A stretch of 64,000 bases of DNA from CAXMQZ01 sp963719055 (GTDB taxonomy: Bacteria; Acidobacteriota; Thermoanaerobaculia; Multivoradales; JAHEKO01): positions 124,001-188,000 of the forward strand of contig CAVRAU010000023.1 in assembly GCA_963719055.1 (NCBI GenBank), in the 5' to 3' direction. Below the pieces are notes generated by a model, which searched no databases, was not told where the DNA came from, and worked only from the letters and a program-made list of their open reading frames with translations. A program made the translations under genes and the position numbers. Every line of letters starts with the position of its first letter. The first letter of the stretch is position 1. Below are positions 38,701 through 49,059 of the stretch, one piece after another.

Positions 38701-38933
38701 GCCGTGCGGCCCTCCTCGATATCGCCCGCATCACCGGGTCCAACGATCTCTGCTTGCAGGCCATGGAGGCCTTCGGCCGGTGGTATCCCTGGCAAGAGAA
38801 CTTCTTGCGCGAACGGCTCCGGTGCCTGGACGAGAATCGTCATCCTCTGGCGGGGCAAGCGCGACGAGATCTGGAGGACTTTCTGGTGGTGGCACCCTTT
38901 CCCCTGGACACCGGGCTGCGACCCGAATCATGA
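35753..38933 (+). CDS. Fused MFS-like membrane domain and spermidine synthase-like protein (frameshifted)
   Basis: About 1,059 residues. The first 480 residues hold roughly 14 membrane helices in two related halves, each opening with a similar helix-turn (FCALVYQMAWLRLLRLIFGSS; FFLMELVWYRMLAPLLGGSS). A SAM-dependent aminopropyltransferase-like domain follows: ALVIGLGTGSTAGWLA, VDVVELEPDIVEVARQ, IGDGREIL, DVVFSEPSNPYRAGIASLFTRDFY. The C-terminal 270 residues are helical and unassigned. One frame change near 36375 separates the first seven helices. Fused proteins of this kind are widespread but their substrate is unknown; polyamine synthesis is not assured. It overlaps the next gene (ATGA). Confidence 0.82.
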
Positions 38934-40214
38934 GCAGGCTGAGCGCGCGAGGGCGGCTGACCGTGATTCTCGGGGCCGGCCTGCTCTTCGTTCTCGTCGC
39001 GCTCTTCCTGCGCCCCTCCACCGAGGAGCTGATCGACGGGGAGGACATCCAACCGCCGGGGCGCTGGCATCTCCAAACGTCCCGACTTGAGGAATCGAAC
39101 GCCGGAGAAGAGCTTGCCCGAGTGCTCTCGCTACCCTATATGGCCGGTTCCAAGGCAGCGCCGTCCCAGACCGGCGTGACCCGCCACGACTCCGACCTGG
39201 CCCAGCCCGGTCTCAATCTCTATGTCTCGGGTCACGGACCGGAGGTCGTGCTCGTGGACATGCAGGGAACGTTGATGCACCGGTGGCACTATCCCTTCGA
39301 GAGAGCGTTCCCCGAAAAGAAGCCCACCATCGACACGGCCTACATCCGTCGAGCCCTTCTCTACCCCAACGGTGACCTGCTGGCGATCTTCCAGGGCGGT
39401 GGCATGATCAAGCTCGACCGCCTCTCCAACCTGATTTGGGCCTCGGACCTGCCCTACTACAACCATCTCTCTGTCGATGAACATGGCCGGATCCTGGCCA
39501 TCGCCAAGACCGCCAGAGTCGTCCCCGAGCTCCGGCCCGACGCGACGATTCTGGAGGACTCCATCGTCCTCCTGACACCCGACGGGTGAGCTCTTGCGTC
39601 GCGTGTCGCTCCTCGAGTGCTTCGCGGCGTCCGAATTCGCCGACCTGATCCATCCCCTCCCCGACCACCCGGACATCTTCCACACCAACACCGTGCTGCC
39701 CATCGATGGCACTCTGGCCGCAGGCTCGGACGTCCTCCGACCCGGTCAGCTGGTGGTCTCGCTGCGTGAGATCGACACCGTAGCGCTGATCGATCCCGAT
39801 GCGGTGAAGGTGACAGCTGCCTGGCGCGGGCCCTGGAGAGGCCAGCATCAGCCCGTGCCTCTTTCTTCGGGAACTCTTCTTCTGTTCGACAACAAGGGTG
39901 CTCGTACAGGGTCTCGAGTCGTCGAATTCGACCCGGCAAACGGAGAGCTGTCATGGGTATTCCCCGGCGAAGATCAGCCGAGCCTCTCGTCGCCCGAGGC
40001 AGGATCCTGTCAACGTCTGCCCAATGGCAACACGCTGATCACAGAATCCGAGATGGCTCGGGCGCTCGAGATCACACCCGCGGGCCAGGTGGTGTGGGAG
40101 TTCGTCAGCCCTCACCGCGCCGGTGAGCAACTGGAGCTGGTCGCGACGCTTTTTGAAGTGATCCGGTTTCCAGTCGAGGCACTACCGTTTGTCGGGAGCG
40201 GCGATACCCGCTAG
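38930..40214 (+). CDS. Arylsulfotransferase-like (ASST superfamily) membrane-anchored beta-propeller (frameshifted)
   Basis: About 427 residues. An N-terminal membrane anchor (LTVILGAGLLFVLVALFL) is followed by a propeller of repeated NG(D/N)L-type blades: ALLYPNGDLLAIFQGGGMIKLDRLSNLIWASDLPYYNHLSVDEHGRILAI, HPDIFHTNTVLPID, GQLVVSLREIDTVALIDPDAVKVTAAWRGP, LPNGNTLITESEMARALEI. Histidines in YNHLSVD and DIFHTN match the positions seen in arylsulfotransferase-type propellers. One extra T near 39588 creates an early stop. ATG 38930 overlaps the preceding stop. Whether it transfers sulfate or is only a propeller relative is not decidable from this sequence. Confidence 0.75.
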
Positions 40215-41314
40215 AAGAACCGCTGAACCGCCACACACACCTCCTCCACCTCGCCGTCCGTGAGCTCGGGGAACATGGGCAGGCAGAGAACTTCTCGTCC
40301 GGCCAGCGTCGCCACCGGTAGATCGTCGACCTGCGAGCCCCTGCTGGTAAAGGCGGGCTGCAGGTGCAACGCCAGAGGATAGTGAACACTGGTGCCGATT
40401 CCTTGCTCCTGCAGAAACTGGCGCAACTCATCTCGCTGTCCGGTCATCACCGTTTCCTGGTGAAACACCGATAGCGCCCCGGGTGGGTCGATCAGAAACC
40501 GCAGATCTCCGACATCGGCCAGATTCGCTCGGTACCGCTGTGCGATCTGCCGGCGTCTCTCGTTGTGCGTTGCCAGCGACGGCAGGCGACAATTGAGCAC
40601 TCCGGCCTGGAGCGCATCCAAGCGACTGTTCATGCCCACTTCCGAGTGCACGTAGTGCTCACGCCGACCATGGTTCGCCAATCTCCTGACCCTGGCCAAC
40701 AGATCGACATCGTTGCCGGTCACCGCCCCACCATCGCCAAAGCAGCCGAGATTCTTCGCCGGGTAGAAGCTCCAGGTTGCCAAAGAACCGAAGTTGCCCA
40801 CCCGCCGACCCTGCCACTCGGCACCATGAGCCTGTGCCGCATCCTCGACCAACCAGAGGCCATGCCGCACCGCTAGATCCTGAGCTCGATCGACAGCGAA
40901 GGGCCGACCATAGAGATGGACTCCGATGACGCCCACCGTGCGATCGGTGATCCGGTCCGCGGCTCGCGCCCAATCGAGATTCAAGCTCGCGGCCTCGACG
41001 TCGGCAAAGACCGGTGTCCCCCCAGCCAGCACCACCGCCGCGGCGGTAGCGATGAAGGTGAAGCTGGGAACGATGACCTCGTCTCCGGGCTCCAGATCCA
41101 GGGCCCGCAGCGCCAGGACCAATGCGTCCGTGCCATTGGCGACACCGACACAGCCGGCCGACGCGACAAAGTCCGCGAAGGCCTTCTCGAAGCGATCGAC
41201 CTCCGCTCCGCCGACAAAGGAGCTCGCCATCAACAGCGAGCTCCAACGGCTCTCGACCTCCTCGGCGATGGGCTCGATGGCGCGCCGCAGATCAAAGACG
41301 GGAATCTGAGTCAT
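40211..41314 (-). CDS. DegT/DnrJ/EryC1/StrS-family PLP aminotransferase
   Basis: 367 residues. Sugar aminotransferase fold type I: VGVANGTDALVLALRAL (phosphate site), GDEVIVPSFTFIATA, VEDAAQAHGA (D158 contacts the pyridine nitrogen), and FYPAKNLGCFGDGGA with the PLP lysine K187. The C-terminal part has NSRLDALQAGVL and HYPLALHLQPAF, standard for enzymes making amino sugars such as dTDP-3-amino- or UDP-4-amino-sugars. Its 3' end overlaps the convergent arylsulfotransferase-like gene by 4 bases, and its start overlaps the upstream membrane protein. It probably provides an amino sugar for surface glycan or glycoprotein; exact substrate unknown. No frameshift. Confidence 0.92.
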   Translation of the reverse strand: MTQIPVFDLRRAIEPIAEEVESRWSSLLMASSFVGGAEVDRFEKAFADFVASAGCVGVANGTDALVLALRALDLEPGDEVIVPSFTFIATAAAVVLAGGTPVFADVEAASLNLDWARAADRITDRTVGVIGVHLYGRPFAVDRAQDLAVRHGLWLVEDAAQAHGAEWQGRRVGNFGSLATWSFYPAKNLGCFGDGGAVTGNDVDLLARVRRLANHGRREHYVHSEVGMNSRLDALQAGVLNCRLPSLATHNERRRQIAQRYRANLADVGDLRFLIDPPGALSVFHQETVMTGQRDELRQFLQEQGIGTSVHYPLALHLQPAFTSRGSQVDDLPVATLAGREVLCLPMFPELTDGEVEEVCVAVQRFF

Positions 41315-42878
41315 GGTTTAGCTCCATTTGCCGGCTCGACCAAGGGATAACGAGTCCAAGGGGTCCTGTACACCACCAGGACATCTCCGGCCATGGTGAT
41401 GTTGTTGGCGATCGGAATCTCGTGGACCGCCTGGAAAGCGGAGACGTCGTCGATGAGCCGGTCCAACCAGTTGGGAAAAATCACCAGATAGTCTGGCTTG
41501 TAGTGTTCCAGAAAAGCGACTGCGCCCCAGGTCTTGATCTCGGGATTGGCAATACCCGCCAGATCGACGACCTGGTTGGGAAGCAGGTACTTGATGGCAC
41601 CGATATCACCCACACCCAACACCGCCTCGGGCGGCAATCGGTGGGCCAGCCAGCGGGCGGCCCTGACGTCACTGTCCTGGACATTGACGACTCCTTGGGC
41701 GTAGCGACCCGCACCCTGGGCCAGCTCCGTCAGGGTCGGCGCCAGGAGAACCAGAACCGCCAGTAGGCGGAGAGGGATCCGCAAGAACCCTACCTTGACC
41801 CACCTGGCGAGTCGCCGGGCGACGGGCTGCACGGCCAGAATTCCCAGGATGACCACGATGGGAAAAAGCGGAAAGTAGTAGCGGCCGAAATTCCCCACAA
41901 GGCTGTACTTACCCGGCGGATCGATCAGACCGTAGGCGAACGGCAGACCAAAGAGCCAGAGAATCGGCAGCAGTCCACGGTTCCTTCTGGGTCCCCAGAT
42001 CGGCGAGAAGAATCAGGGCTCCGGCAGCGGCGAACAGAGCCATCCAGGGCTGTGCCTGGAAGAAGATCCCGAACACTGTATACAGATAGCCCATCTCCGG
42101 CAGCCACCGAGCCAGCCCTCCCGACTTGGCTCCAAATGTGGTGGGCAAGATCGATCCGGTGACTGAGAGATTGAAGACCAAGACCGGAGCTACGATCACC
42201 GCGGCGATCGCCAATCCGACAAGCAGATCTCGCCACCGCGGCGGGTGCCAGGTCCCCTGACCATCCGCCCCGAGCCGAAATACCAGCAGCCGGTCGGCGA
42301 CCGCCGCCAAGATCAGCAATGCCGCCTCCGGACGAGCCAGAAAGCCGAGCGCCAGGATGGGCAGCGACACGGGAATGCGCGCGGGATCTCGACGCTCCTG
42401 GATATGGAACAGAATTCCCGCCAGACTGAGGACGATGAACAGCGAGATCTCCAGACCCGGACAGCGCCGACCAGACGAGCCAGGAAGTCGCGAGGGTCAC
42501 CGCCGCGGCGAGGTTCGCCGGCCAGGGGTCCAGCCCCAACTCTCGTGACAAACGATAGGTCACCACGCCGCCGGCCAGATAGAGGACGACGCCGAAGAGC
42601 TTTGTCCAGAAGAGCGGATTGCCGGGTAGAAAAAAGATCAGGGACAGAAGGGCTGTCCACAGCGGCGCCGTCGAGCCGGGCACCAGCACCTCTGGATTGA
42701 ACGAGAGACCGTTGCCGGCAAAGAGATTGCGAGCAAACTGCAGGTGGATCCAGCTGTCGTCGAGGGGAAACCCCAACTCGCCTCCGAGCAGATAGATCTC
42801 GACCACCAGATAGAAGAGACAGGCTGCCAGACCGAAGACCAGACAACCTAGCCAGATCCTGCTGTCTCTACTCCCCAT
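41311..42878 (-). CDS. Polytopic membrane glycosyltransferase-like protein (GT-C type, frameshifted)
   Basis: About 522 residues after correction. The first periplasmic loop carries GFPLDDSWIHLQFARNLFAGNGLSFNP, the Asp-containing loop of GT-C enzymes (the DDxW pattern). Next come ALSG-(L)EISLFIVLSLAG, many membrane helices, GNFGRYYFPLFPIVVILGI, and a soluble C-terminal domain (VRAARWLAHRLPPEAVLGVGDIGAIKYLLPNQVVDLAGIANPE). Frame changes lie near 42458 and 41990. ATG 42878. It would transfer a lipid-linked sugar at the outer face of the inner membrane. Coupled to the DegT aminotransferase gene downstream, it probably belongs to the same glycan pathway. Precise donor and acceptor unknown. Confidence 0.7.
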
Positions 42879-43002
42879 GGCAGCGCCCGGATTCAAGTTG
42901 TCCGTTTGTGAAGGCTCCGATCTCTCCGCTCCAGACACCGGGTAAGGATACACAAACAATCGTCCCGGGAACGACTTTGCCGATGCTAAGATCGCGCCGC
43001 GC

Positions 43003-44439
43003 ATGTATCTTTCCAAGAGATTCGCCGCTCTTCCTCCGCGCCAAAAGCTTCTCGCTCGCATCGCACTCTACGGTGGGCTGGCCGCCCTCATGGGCCTCGT
43101 GGCGCTGGGGATCTCCTACTTCGCCCGCCCCCTGAAAAGGGGGAGGGACGCTATCGGAGACATCGCCGCGCTCAGTCAGACCGAGGAGGTGCGGCTACTC
43201 CAGGAGTACATTCAGATCGACACCAGTTCGAGTACCGGTAGCGAGGTGGATGGCGCGCTCTTCCTGGCCGAGCACCTGCGGCAAGGGGGTCTCGAACCCT
43301 ACATCGAGCGCCTCGGTGAAGACAAAGCCAACCTGTGGGCGATTCTGGAGGGCGAGACCGAGCAGGCCATCGTCCTCCACAACCACATCGACGTCTATCC
43401 GGCGGGTGATCCGGAGGATTGGGACTTTCCACCTTTCGGGGGAGTGATCGACAAGGCCTGGATCTACGGCCGCGGCGCCTTCGATATGAAAAGCCTCGCC
43501 ATCGCCCAGCTCATGGCCATCGTCGATCTGGCCAAGGATCAGGAACGACCCGAGAACACGATTATCTTCCTGGCTTCGGGCAGCGAGGAGGTGGGTAGCG
43601 ATCTGGGCTCGAAATGGATCCTGGCCAACCACCCTGCCCTGGCCGACCGGTTCTCGGTCGTCCTGACCGAGGGTGGGGTCATCGAAGCGATCACTCACGA
43701 AAACATCAAGTATTGGGGGGTCGAGTTCGCCCAGAAGTGGTTCGCAGACGGCTGGGCCTGCGCCCCGACTCGAGAGCGGCTGGAGGCTCTCAGAGAGGAT
43801 CTGAACCACATCAGCGACTCGAGTTACGAGTTACGAGTGACCCCAGAGATCCAGGACTTCGTGCTCTCGTATGGCGGTTCGCGGGGTAGCGAGAAGACTC
43901 AGGAGATGCTGGACGACCTGCTCTCGACCCTCGACCATGCCGATCAGTTCAAGGCGCTGCCGCCCTATCTGCAATCGCTTTTCCGAGACGAGACCGCCCC
44001 TTTCGAGATCGAGCCGGATCCCGAGGGAGAAGGCTACAGGATGAGAATCATCCTGCATCTGCTGCCCGGTTCGGACTTCGAGGAGGCCAAGAGGACCCTT
44101 CTCCCCGACTGGGCGACTGCCGGCGTCTCACTGACCTTCACTCCTCCTGCGGGAGCGGATTACGGCAGCCCCATTGATCATCCTGCCTTCCAGATTCTTG
44201 TCGACTCTCTCCAGGAAGCCCATCCCTATGCCACTGTCGGCCCCTACTTTCTGGCCTGGTCGGCCACGGACGCCCGCTTCTTTCGCCAGGCCGGTACCCC
44301 GGCCTATGGCTTCTCGCCATTCCTGATCTTCGTCACCGACACCTTCCGCCGCGACACGCTCAACGAACGGATCGATCTGCGGGGCTTTGTCGAAGGTGTG
44401 GACCTCTACCGGCAGGTCGTCCGCCGACTCGCCGGCTGA
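43003..44439 (+). CDS. M20-family peptidase homologue, membrane-anchored, probably degenerate active site
   Basis: 478 residues. N-terminal anchor (IALYGGLAALMGLVALGISYFA), then the M20 zinc-peptidase domain: LHNHIDVYPAGDPEDW (His and Asp ligands), GRGAFDMKSLAIAQL, FLASGSEEVGSDLG (catalytic Glu pair). Compared with the paralogue at 45240-46632, a stretch of about ten residues containing the dimer-domain GHGS is missing (WFADGWACAPTRERLEALRE stands in its place), and the last metal ligand region NERI is preceded by Asp where the paralogue has His. The reading frame is intact, so this looks like real divergence. Function uncertain: reduced or altered peptidase. Confidence 0.8.
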   Translation: MYLSKRFAALPPRQKLLARIALYGGLAALMGLVALGISYFARPLKRGRDAIGDIAALSQTEEVRLLQEYIQIDTSSSTGSEVDGALFLAEHLRQGGLEPYIERLGEDKANLWAILEGETEQAIVLHNHIDVYPAGDPEDWDFPPFGGVIDKAWIYGRGAFDMKSLAIAQLMAIVDLAKDQERPENTIIFLASGSEEVGSDLGSKWILANHPALADRFSVVLTEGGVIEAITHENIKYWGVEFAQKWFADGWACAPTRERLEALREDLNHISDSSYELRVTPEIQDFVLSYGGSRGSEKTQEMLDDLLSTLDHADQFKALPPYLQSLFRDETAPFEIEPDPEGEGYRMRIILHLLPGSDFEEAKRTLLPDWATAGVSLTFTPPAGADYGSPIDHPAFQILVDSLQEAHPYATVGPYFLAWSATDARFFRQAGTPAYGFSPFLIFVTDTFRRDTLNERIDLRGFVEGVDLYRQVVRRLAG

Positions 44440-44536
44440 CAGGCTGTGGCAAACCCCTGGTCAATTCTTGTCACCTCGACGGCCGGGTTCTCCTGAACCG
44501 ACCCCAAAAACTCCCTGAAACAAGGGTTTTCTCGCT

Positions 44537-44552
44537 TGGCACGCAATCTGCA
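44537..44552 (+). promoter_or_regulatory. Sigma-54 promoter of pilA
   Basis: TGGCAC (44537-44542), 5 bases, CTGCA (44548-44552). The invariant GG and GC are exactly 10 bases apart, and the match to TGGCAC-N5-TTGCA is all but one base. Transcription would start near 44562, about 40 bases before the pilA ATG. Type IV pilin genes are classically sigma-54 dependent, and the window encodes a sigma-54 activator. Confidence 0.8.
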
Positions 44553-44601
44553 GAAAGGGTATTCGAGCGAAGCGGAAACACTAACTGTTACAGAGGAGTG
44601 A

Positions 44602-45155
44602 ATGACTATGATGCGACTCATGAGACGACGGGGCCAAAAGGGTTTCACCCTTATCGAGCTCCTCATCGTGGTTGCCATCATCGGCATCATCGCTGCGATC
44701 CTCATCCCGAACCTGCTGGATGCTCTCCAGAAGGCGAAGCAGAAGAGGACCGTTGGTGATATGCGTGATGTTGGTGCCGCCTGGTTCTCCTGGTTGACCG
44801 ACCAGGTGGGCGCAGCCGCCGCTGGAAGCACAGCCAAGACGTACAGCCTTCCTGGATCTTCGGTGACTGGAGATACTCTTCTCCAGACACTGTATCCGAA
44901 CGACAACATGTTCTACATTCAGGAAGTGCCGAACACGGACGGTTGGGGTGGCCCTATTGAGTACTGGTACTCGGGCAACCCGCTCTCCGCCCAGGTCATG
45001 GCGGTCCGCAGCTTTGGTCGTGACGGCACCGCCGGACCGAACGGTTCCGGAACGCCTACACCATGGGGCCCTTCCTGGCCTCGGATTACGATCAGGACAT
45101 CGTCTGGGCCGACGGCTTCTTCGTCACCTACCCAGCAGGTGCCAAGATCGACTGA
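44602..45155 (+). CDS. pilA: Major type IV pilin PilA (frameshifted near the C-terminus)
   Basis: About 184 residues. Leader MTMMRLMRRRGQKG, cleavage before FTLIELLIVVAIIGIIAAILIPN with Glu5, N-terminal helix and a compact globular head. A missing base in an A-run near 45050 diverts the last third to a Ser/Pro/Thr-rich tail ending at 45171. The correct frame gives YTMGPFLASDYDQDIVWADG followed by FFVTYPAGAKID, stopping at 45155, which fits pilins of this group. GAGGAG ribosome-binding site, sigma-54 promoter upstream, and a strong terminator downstream: a monocistronic, highly expressed gene as expected for a major pilin. No disulfide pair in the head is evident. Confidence 0.92.
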
Positions 45156-45184
45156 CGCTTTCACTCTCTGAAAGCAGGTTTTCC

Positions 45185-45219
45185 AAGAGGCGCCGCGATT
45201 CGCGGCGCCTCTTTTCTTT
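45185..45219 (+). terminator. Strong Rho-independent terminator after pilA
   Basis: Perfect 13-bp stem (45185-45197 with 45201-45213) built on GAGGCGCCGCG, 3-base loop ATT, followed by TTTTCTTT. It lies 30 bases after the corrected pilA stop. Confidence 0.95.
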
Positions 45220-45239
45220 CTGGACCCGATTCTTCAAAG

Positions 45240-46632
45240 GTGCTGCCCTTGCTAGACTCTCACTCCACCGTGCGTGCTTCGGCCAGTCTCCTGCTCATCC
45301 TCCTGGCGATCGCCTTTCCAGGCCAGGTCCTCCAGGCGCTGGAGCCGACGGTCGACGAAGCCACCGAGTGGCTCGAGCATTACATCGAGATCGACACCTC
45401 CACCCTCGACGGGGCGCGAAAGGCGGGCACCTATCTGCGCGGACTTCTCCATCAGGCCGGGGTGACCACCCAATGGATCATCTCTCCGGAGGGTCAGCCG
45501 TTTCTCTACGCTCGTGCCGAGGCTGCGGTAGCCGGTGCTCCTACTTTGATCCTGCTGCATCATCTCGATGCAGTTCCCGCCGGATCGGGCTGGACTCACG
45601 AGCCGTTTGCGGCGGAGATCGATGAGGGGGCTCTCTACGGACGCGGAGCCATCGATGACAAGAGTCTGGGAATCGCCCATCTGGTCGCCTTTCTTGCGCT
45701 ACCGGCAATCGACCTCCACATCCGTGGCGCTCGCCTTTCTCGCGGTTGGAGGAGAGGAAACCGGCGGCATGGCAGGAACCGGATGGCTGATCGACAATCA
45801 CCCAGAGCTCTTCGAAAACGTGGCAGCGGTCCTCACCGAGGGAGGCTCCAATCGGGTCTACGGTGATCGTGTCGCCTGGTGGGGAATCGAAGTGGCACAG
45901 AAGCGACCCCTGTGGATGCTGGCGACCAGCACGGGTCGTCCCGGTCACGGCTCGACGCTCAATCTGCACAGCGCCCCCCACCGTCTCGTGCGAGGGCTCA
46001 GCAAGATGGTGGATCGACCTCTGGATTTCCGCCTGACGCCGGAAGCGAGGCTCTTTTTCGAAACGCTGGCACCGCTGGAGAGTCCCGCATTCCGGTCCGT
46101 GGTCGAGGATCTGGATTCCATTCTGGCGGAGCCCGACCCCGTCCTGCGGCTGCTGCCGGGCCTGCCCAACTATCTCTTGGATTCCGTCCAGGTCAATGTC
46201 CTGGAGGCCGGGTCGGATCTCAACGTGACTCCCGATGTGGCCCGGGCGCGGATCGACGCGCGCCTACTCCCCGACACTGACGAAGCCGCATTTCTGGCCG
46301 AGCTGCGCGAGCTCGCGGGTCCCGATGTCAAGCTCGAGGTTCTCCTGACTGCCGCCCAATCCCCACCCTCACCCACCGACCACCCTGTCTTTGTCTGTCT
46401 GCAGGATCAACTCGGCAGTTCGGCACCCGTGGTGCCGGCCTTCATCACCGCCATCACGGATGCGCGCTTTCTTCGCCAGCGAGACATTCCGGCCTACGGA
46501 TTCTCACCGTTCCCCCTCGGCCCCCGGGCCCTGCGCGGTATCCACTCGAGCGACGAGCACATCCCCCTCGATGACTTTGGCGAGGGTATCGAGACCCTGT
46601 GGAAAGTGGTGTGGCGATGCACCGGCGGCTGA
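45240..46632 (+). CDS. M20-family metallopeptidase with signal peptide (frameshifted)
   Basis: About 463 residues. A signal-peptide-like start (VRASASLLLILLAIAFPGQVLQA) precedes the M20 domain: LHHLDAVPAGSGWTHEPF (metal His/Asp), GRGAIDDKSLGIAHL, FLAVGGEETGG (catalytic Glu), LTEGGSN, and GRPGHGSTLNLHSAP with the dimer-interface His; GIHSSDEHIPLDDF supplies the last metal His. All active-site elements are present, in contrast to the paralogue on the other side of pilA. One frame change near 45703. GTG 45240 is the earliest start; GTG 45270 gives a tighter signal peptide. Probably exported aminoacyl- or di/tripeptidase; substrate unknown. Confidence 0.85.
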
Positions 46633-49059
46633 TTCGGTTGCTGCCGGTCATCATCGGCATCATCGCCCTGTCCATCCTCTACGGACAGCTACTTCTCCCG
46701 GGCAGAGCGCTGGCCGAGCGCGATATTCCCGGTCTTCATCTCCCCATGCTCACCGACCTCGCTCGCGTCGGCGCCGAGGGGATCCCCTACTGGAACCCCT
46801 CGATTCATGGGGGACAGCCCCTGCTCACCAATCCTCACTACGCCACCTTCTACCCGCCGACCTGGATGATCTTTCTGCTGCCCGTCGATTACGTCATCGG
46901 TCTACTGGTCTTTCTGCACGCGCTCTGGGCTTTCGTCGGCGCCTGGAGGTTGGCGCGGCGCTGGGGGTGCGAATCGGCCGCGGCCAGTCTGGCCGCCGTG
47001 GCATTTGTCGGCGGTGGCGCCTTCGTGTCTTCACCCAATCTGCTCAATCTGTTCCTGGGGATGGCCTGGCTGCCTTGGATTCTGGCGCTGGGGCGAGGAG
47101 GCCCTGCGGGAGCCAGCGGCCAGACAATGGGTCCCGGCGAGCGTCAAAACCGCTCTCGGAATCGGCGCCCAGGTTCTGGTGGGCAGCCCGATCATGCCGC
47201 TTGCTCAGTCTGTTGGCACTCCTGTGTCTGGCTCTCGAATACGTGCCGAGTCGCTGGTACCGGGTCGCACGGCTGGTGCCGATCGGTCTGACCTCCCTGG
47301 CTATCGCCGCCATTCAGCTGCTGCCGACTCTGCGACACATCGCCGACTCCTCCAGGGGGGCGGGCTTGGATCTCCACACCGCGACGACCTGGTCGACACC
47401 CCCGGCGAGGTTCGCCGAGTTCTTCTGGCCGCGCATCTATGGCGACCCGACAATGGCCGAATCCCTCTTGTATTTCGGCTACCCCGGTGTCGAGCGACCG
47501 GTGCCCCTGATTCTCTTCATCTACACCGGTCTGATGATCCTGGCGCTGGCGTTGGGCGGTCTTTTCGACAAACAGCTTCCCCGACGTCGCACCCTGATCA
47601 CCCTCATGCTTCTTGGGCGCCTTCCTCTCCTTGGGCCGCTACAACCCCCTCTACACCGCAGTCCTGGTCAAGGTGCCGCCTTTCTCGGCGATCCGATTTC
47701 CCGAGAAGTTCCTCATCTTGACCACCACCGCGATCGTCTTTGCGGCAGCCCTGGCCTGGCAGGGAATCCTCTCCAGTCGAGGCGAGGATCGAAAGGCGCG
47801 GCTGAGGGCGCCGCTGATCGTCGCCAGTGTCGCCCTGGTGCTGACGGCTATTCTCTATCTGGCCCCGCTGGTGGCACCGGATCTCGCAGTCCGTCTCATC
47901 GAGGGAACCAGCGCCGAGAAGTTGCAGTGGTACGACAAGCCGGCAGGAGAGGCGACGCTGCCAGCCGAAGTCCTGGCCGTCAGGGCCGGTTACCTGGGCA
48001 AGGAGACCTTTGTCGCCGGTGTTTTCTGGTTCGGGGCCCTGATCCTTCTGCGCCTCCATTCGAGACCTGGGTTCTCGCCAGCTCTGCTGGTCGGACTCGT
48101 TCTGGCGCTGGTCACTGTGGAATTCGCGTACTACGGCCGGACCGTGAACAACCCGATACCCGCTGGCTTTCTACGCCAGCCACCAAGGGTATTGCAGCAG
48201 CTCCCGCCCTCGACTGGGCGGGTCTTCTCCGACGCGGGTCTCTTCAACGACTGGGAGTTCTTCATCCCCTCACCCGAGGAAAAGGTGCCACCGTCCTTAC
48301 AGCGATTCCTTCTGCGGCTCGATCCCTACTCGGCGAATCTCTGGGGATATTCCTATGCCCTGGAAACCGATCCCGACAAGATGATCAACCGGTGGGGGCG
48401 ACATGCTCTGGAGACGCTGAGAACCGACTCGACTCTGTTGAGTGAGGGCTGGTCCGTGAGAGCCTATAGGTTCCTCGGCGCGTGGAATGTCGGCATCGTC
48501 GTCCGACGCCGATCGCCCAAGGCCCAGATGGATGAGAAGGAGCGCACGGGAACCATGCCGGACCCGGCGCGCGTGATCGGCAACCCCTATGTCCTGGAGA
48601 GATTCCGGTTTGTCTCCCGAGTGGACTCGTGTGCCGATCTGCCCGCCGCTGTGCAGCGGATCAAGGATCGAGACTTCGATCTCGAGGATTTCGACGCCAT
48701 CGTGGTCCCCTCGACAGCAGGCCGGGGGCCGCAGCCTGGAATTCGACTCGCAGGCCGAGGTGACCGTTATCGAAGACCACGCCAGCCGCATTCTGGTCGA
48801 CTACCAAGCCCAGAACAAGGCCTTCCTGGTGGCCGCCATCACCGCCGACCGCGATTGGTCAGCGCGAGTGGATGGAGCCTCCACCCCCATCCAGGTCACC
48901 GCCCTGGGTCAGATGGGCATCGAGCTCCCTGCGGGGTCCCACCGCCTGGTGCTCGAGCATCGGAATCCGGTGCTGATCTGGGGTGCCCTCATCAGCGGGC
49001 TCGCGCTCCTGGCTTGCGCGACCCCTCTCATTACCCGGACAATGCGTCATGGTGATTGA
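46617..49059 (+). CDS. YfhO-family polytopic membrane protein, copy 2 (frameshifted)
   Basis: About 813 residues after correction, same architecture as the protein at 31413-33728. An early loop GLHLPMLTDLARVGAEGIPYWNPSIHGGQPLLTNPH, multiple helices (YVIGLLVFLHALWAFVGAW, LLSLLALLCLAL, LILFIYTGLMILALALGG), the conserved WSTPPARFAEFFWPRIYGDP and GRYNPLYTAVLVKVPPFSAIRFPEKFL, and a C-terminal domain ending AITADRDWSARVDGASTPIQ...IELPAGSHRLVLEHRNP. Breaks near 47090, 47195, 47612 and 48730. ATG 46617 overlaps the M20 stop by 16 bases and its end overlaps pilD by 11, tying it to the pilus block. Possible role in glycan or pilin decoration; inferred. Confidence 0.78.

Noticed and set aside
36663..38858. 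731-codon minus-strand open frame
   Set aside because: It is antisense to the fused MFS-spermidine synthase, whose motifs are on the plus strand. Composition is Gly/Arg/Gln-rich without family features.
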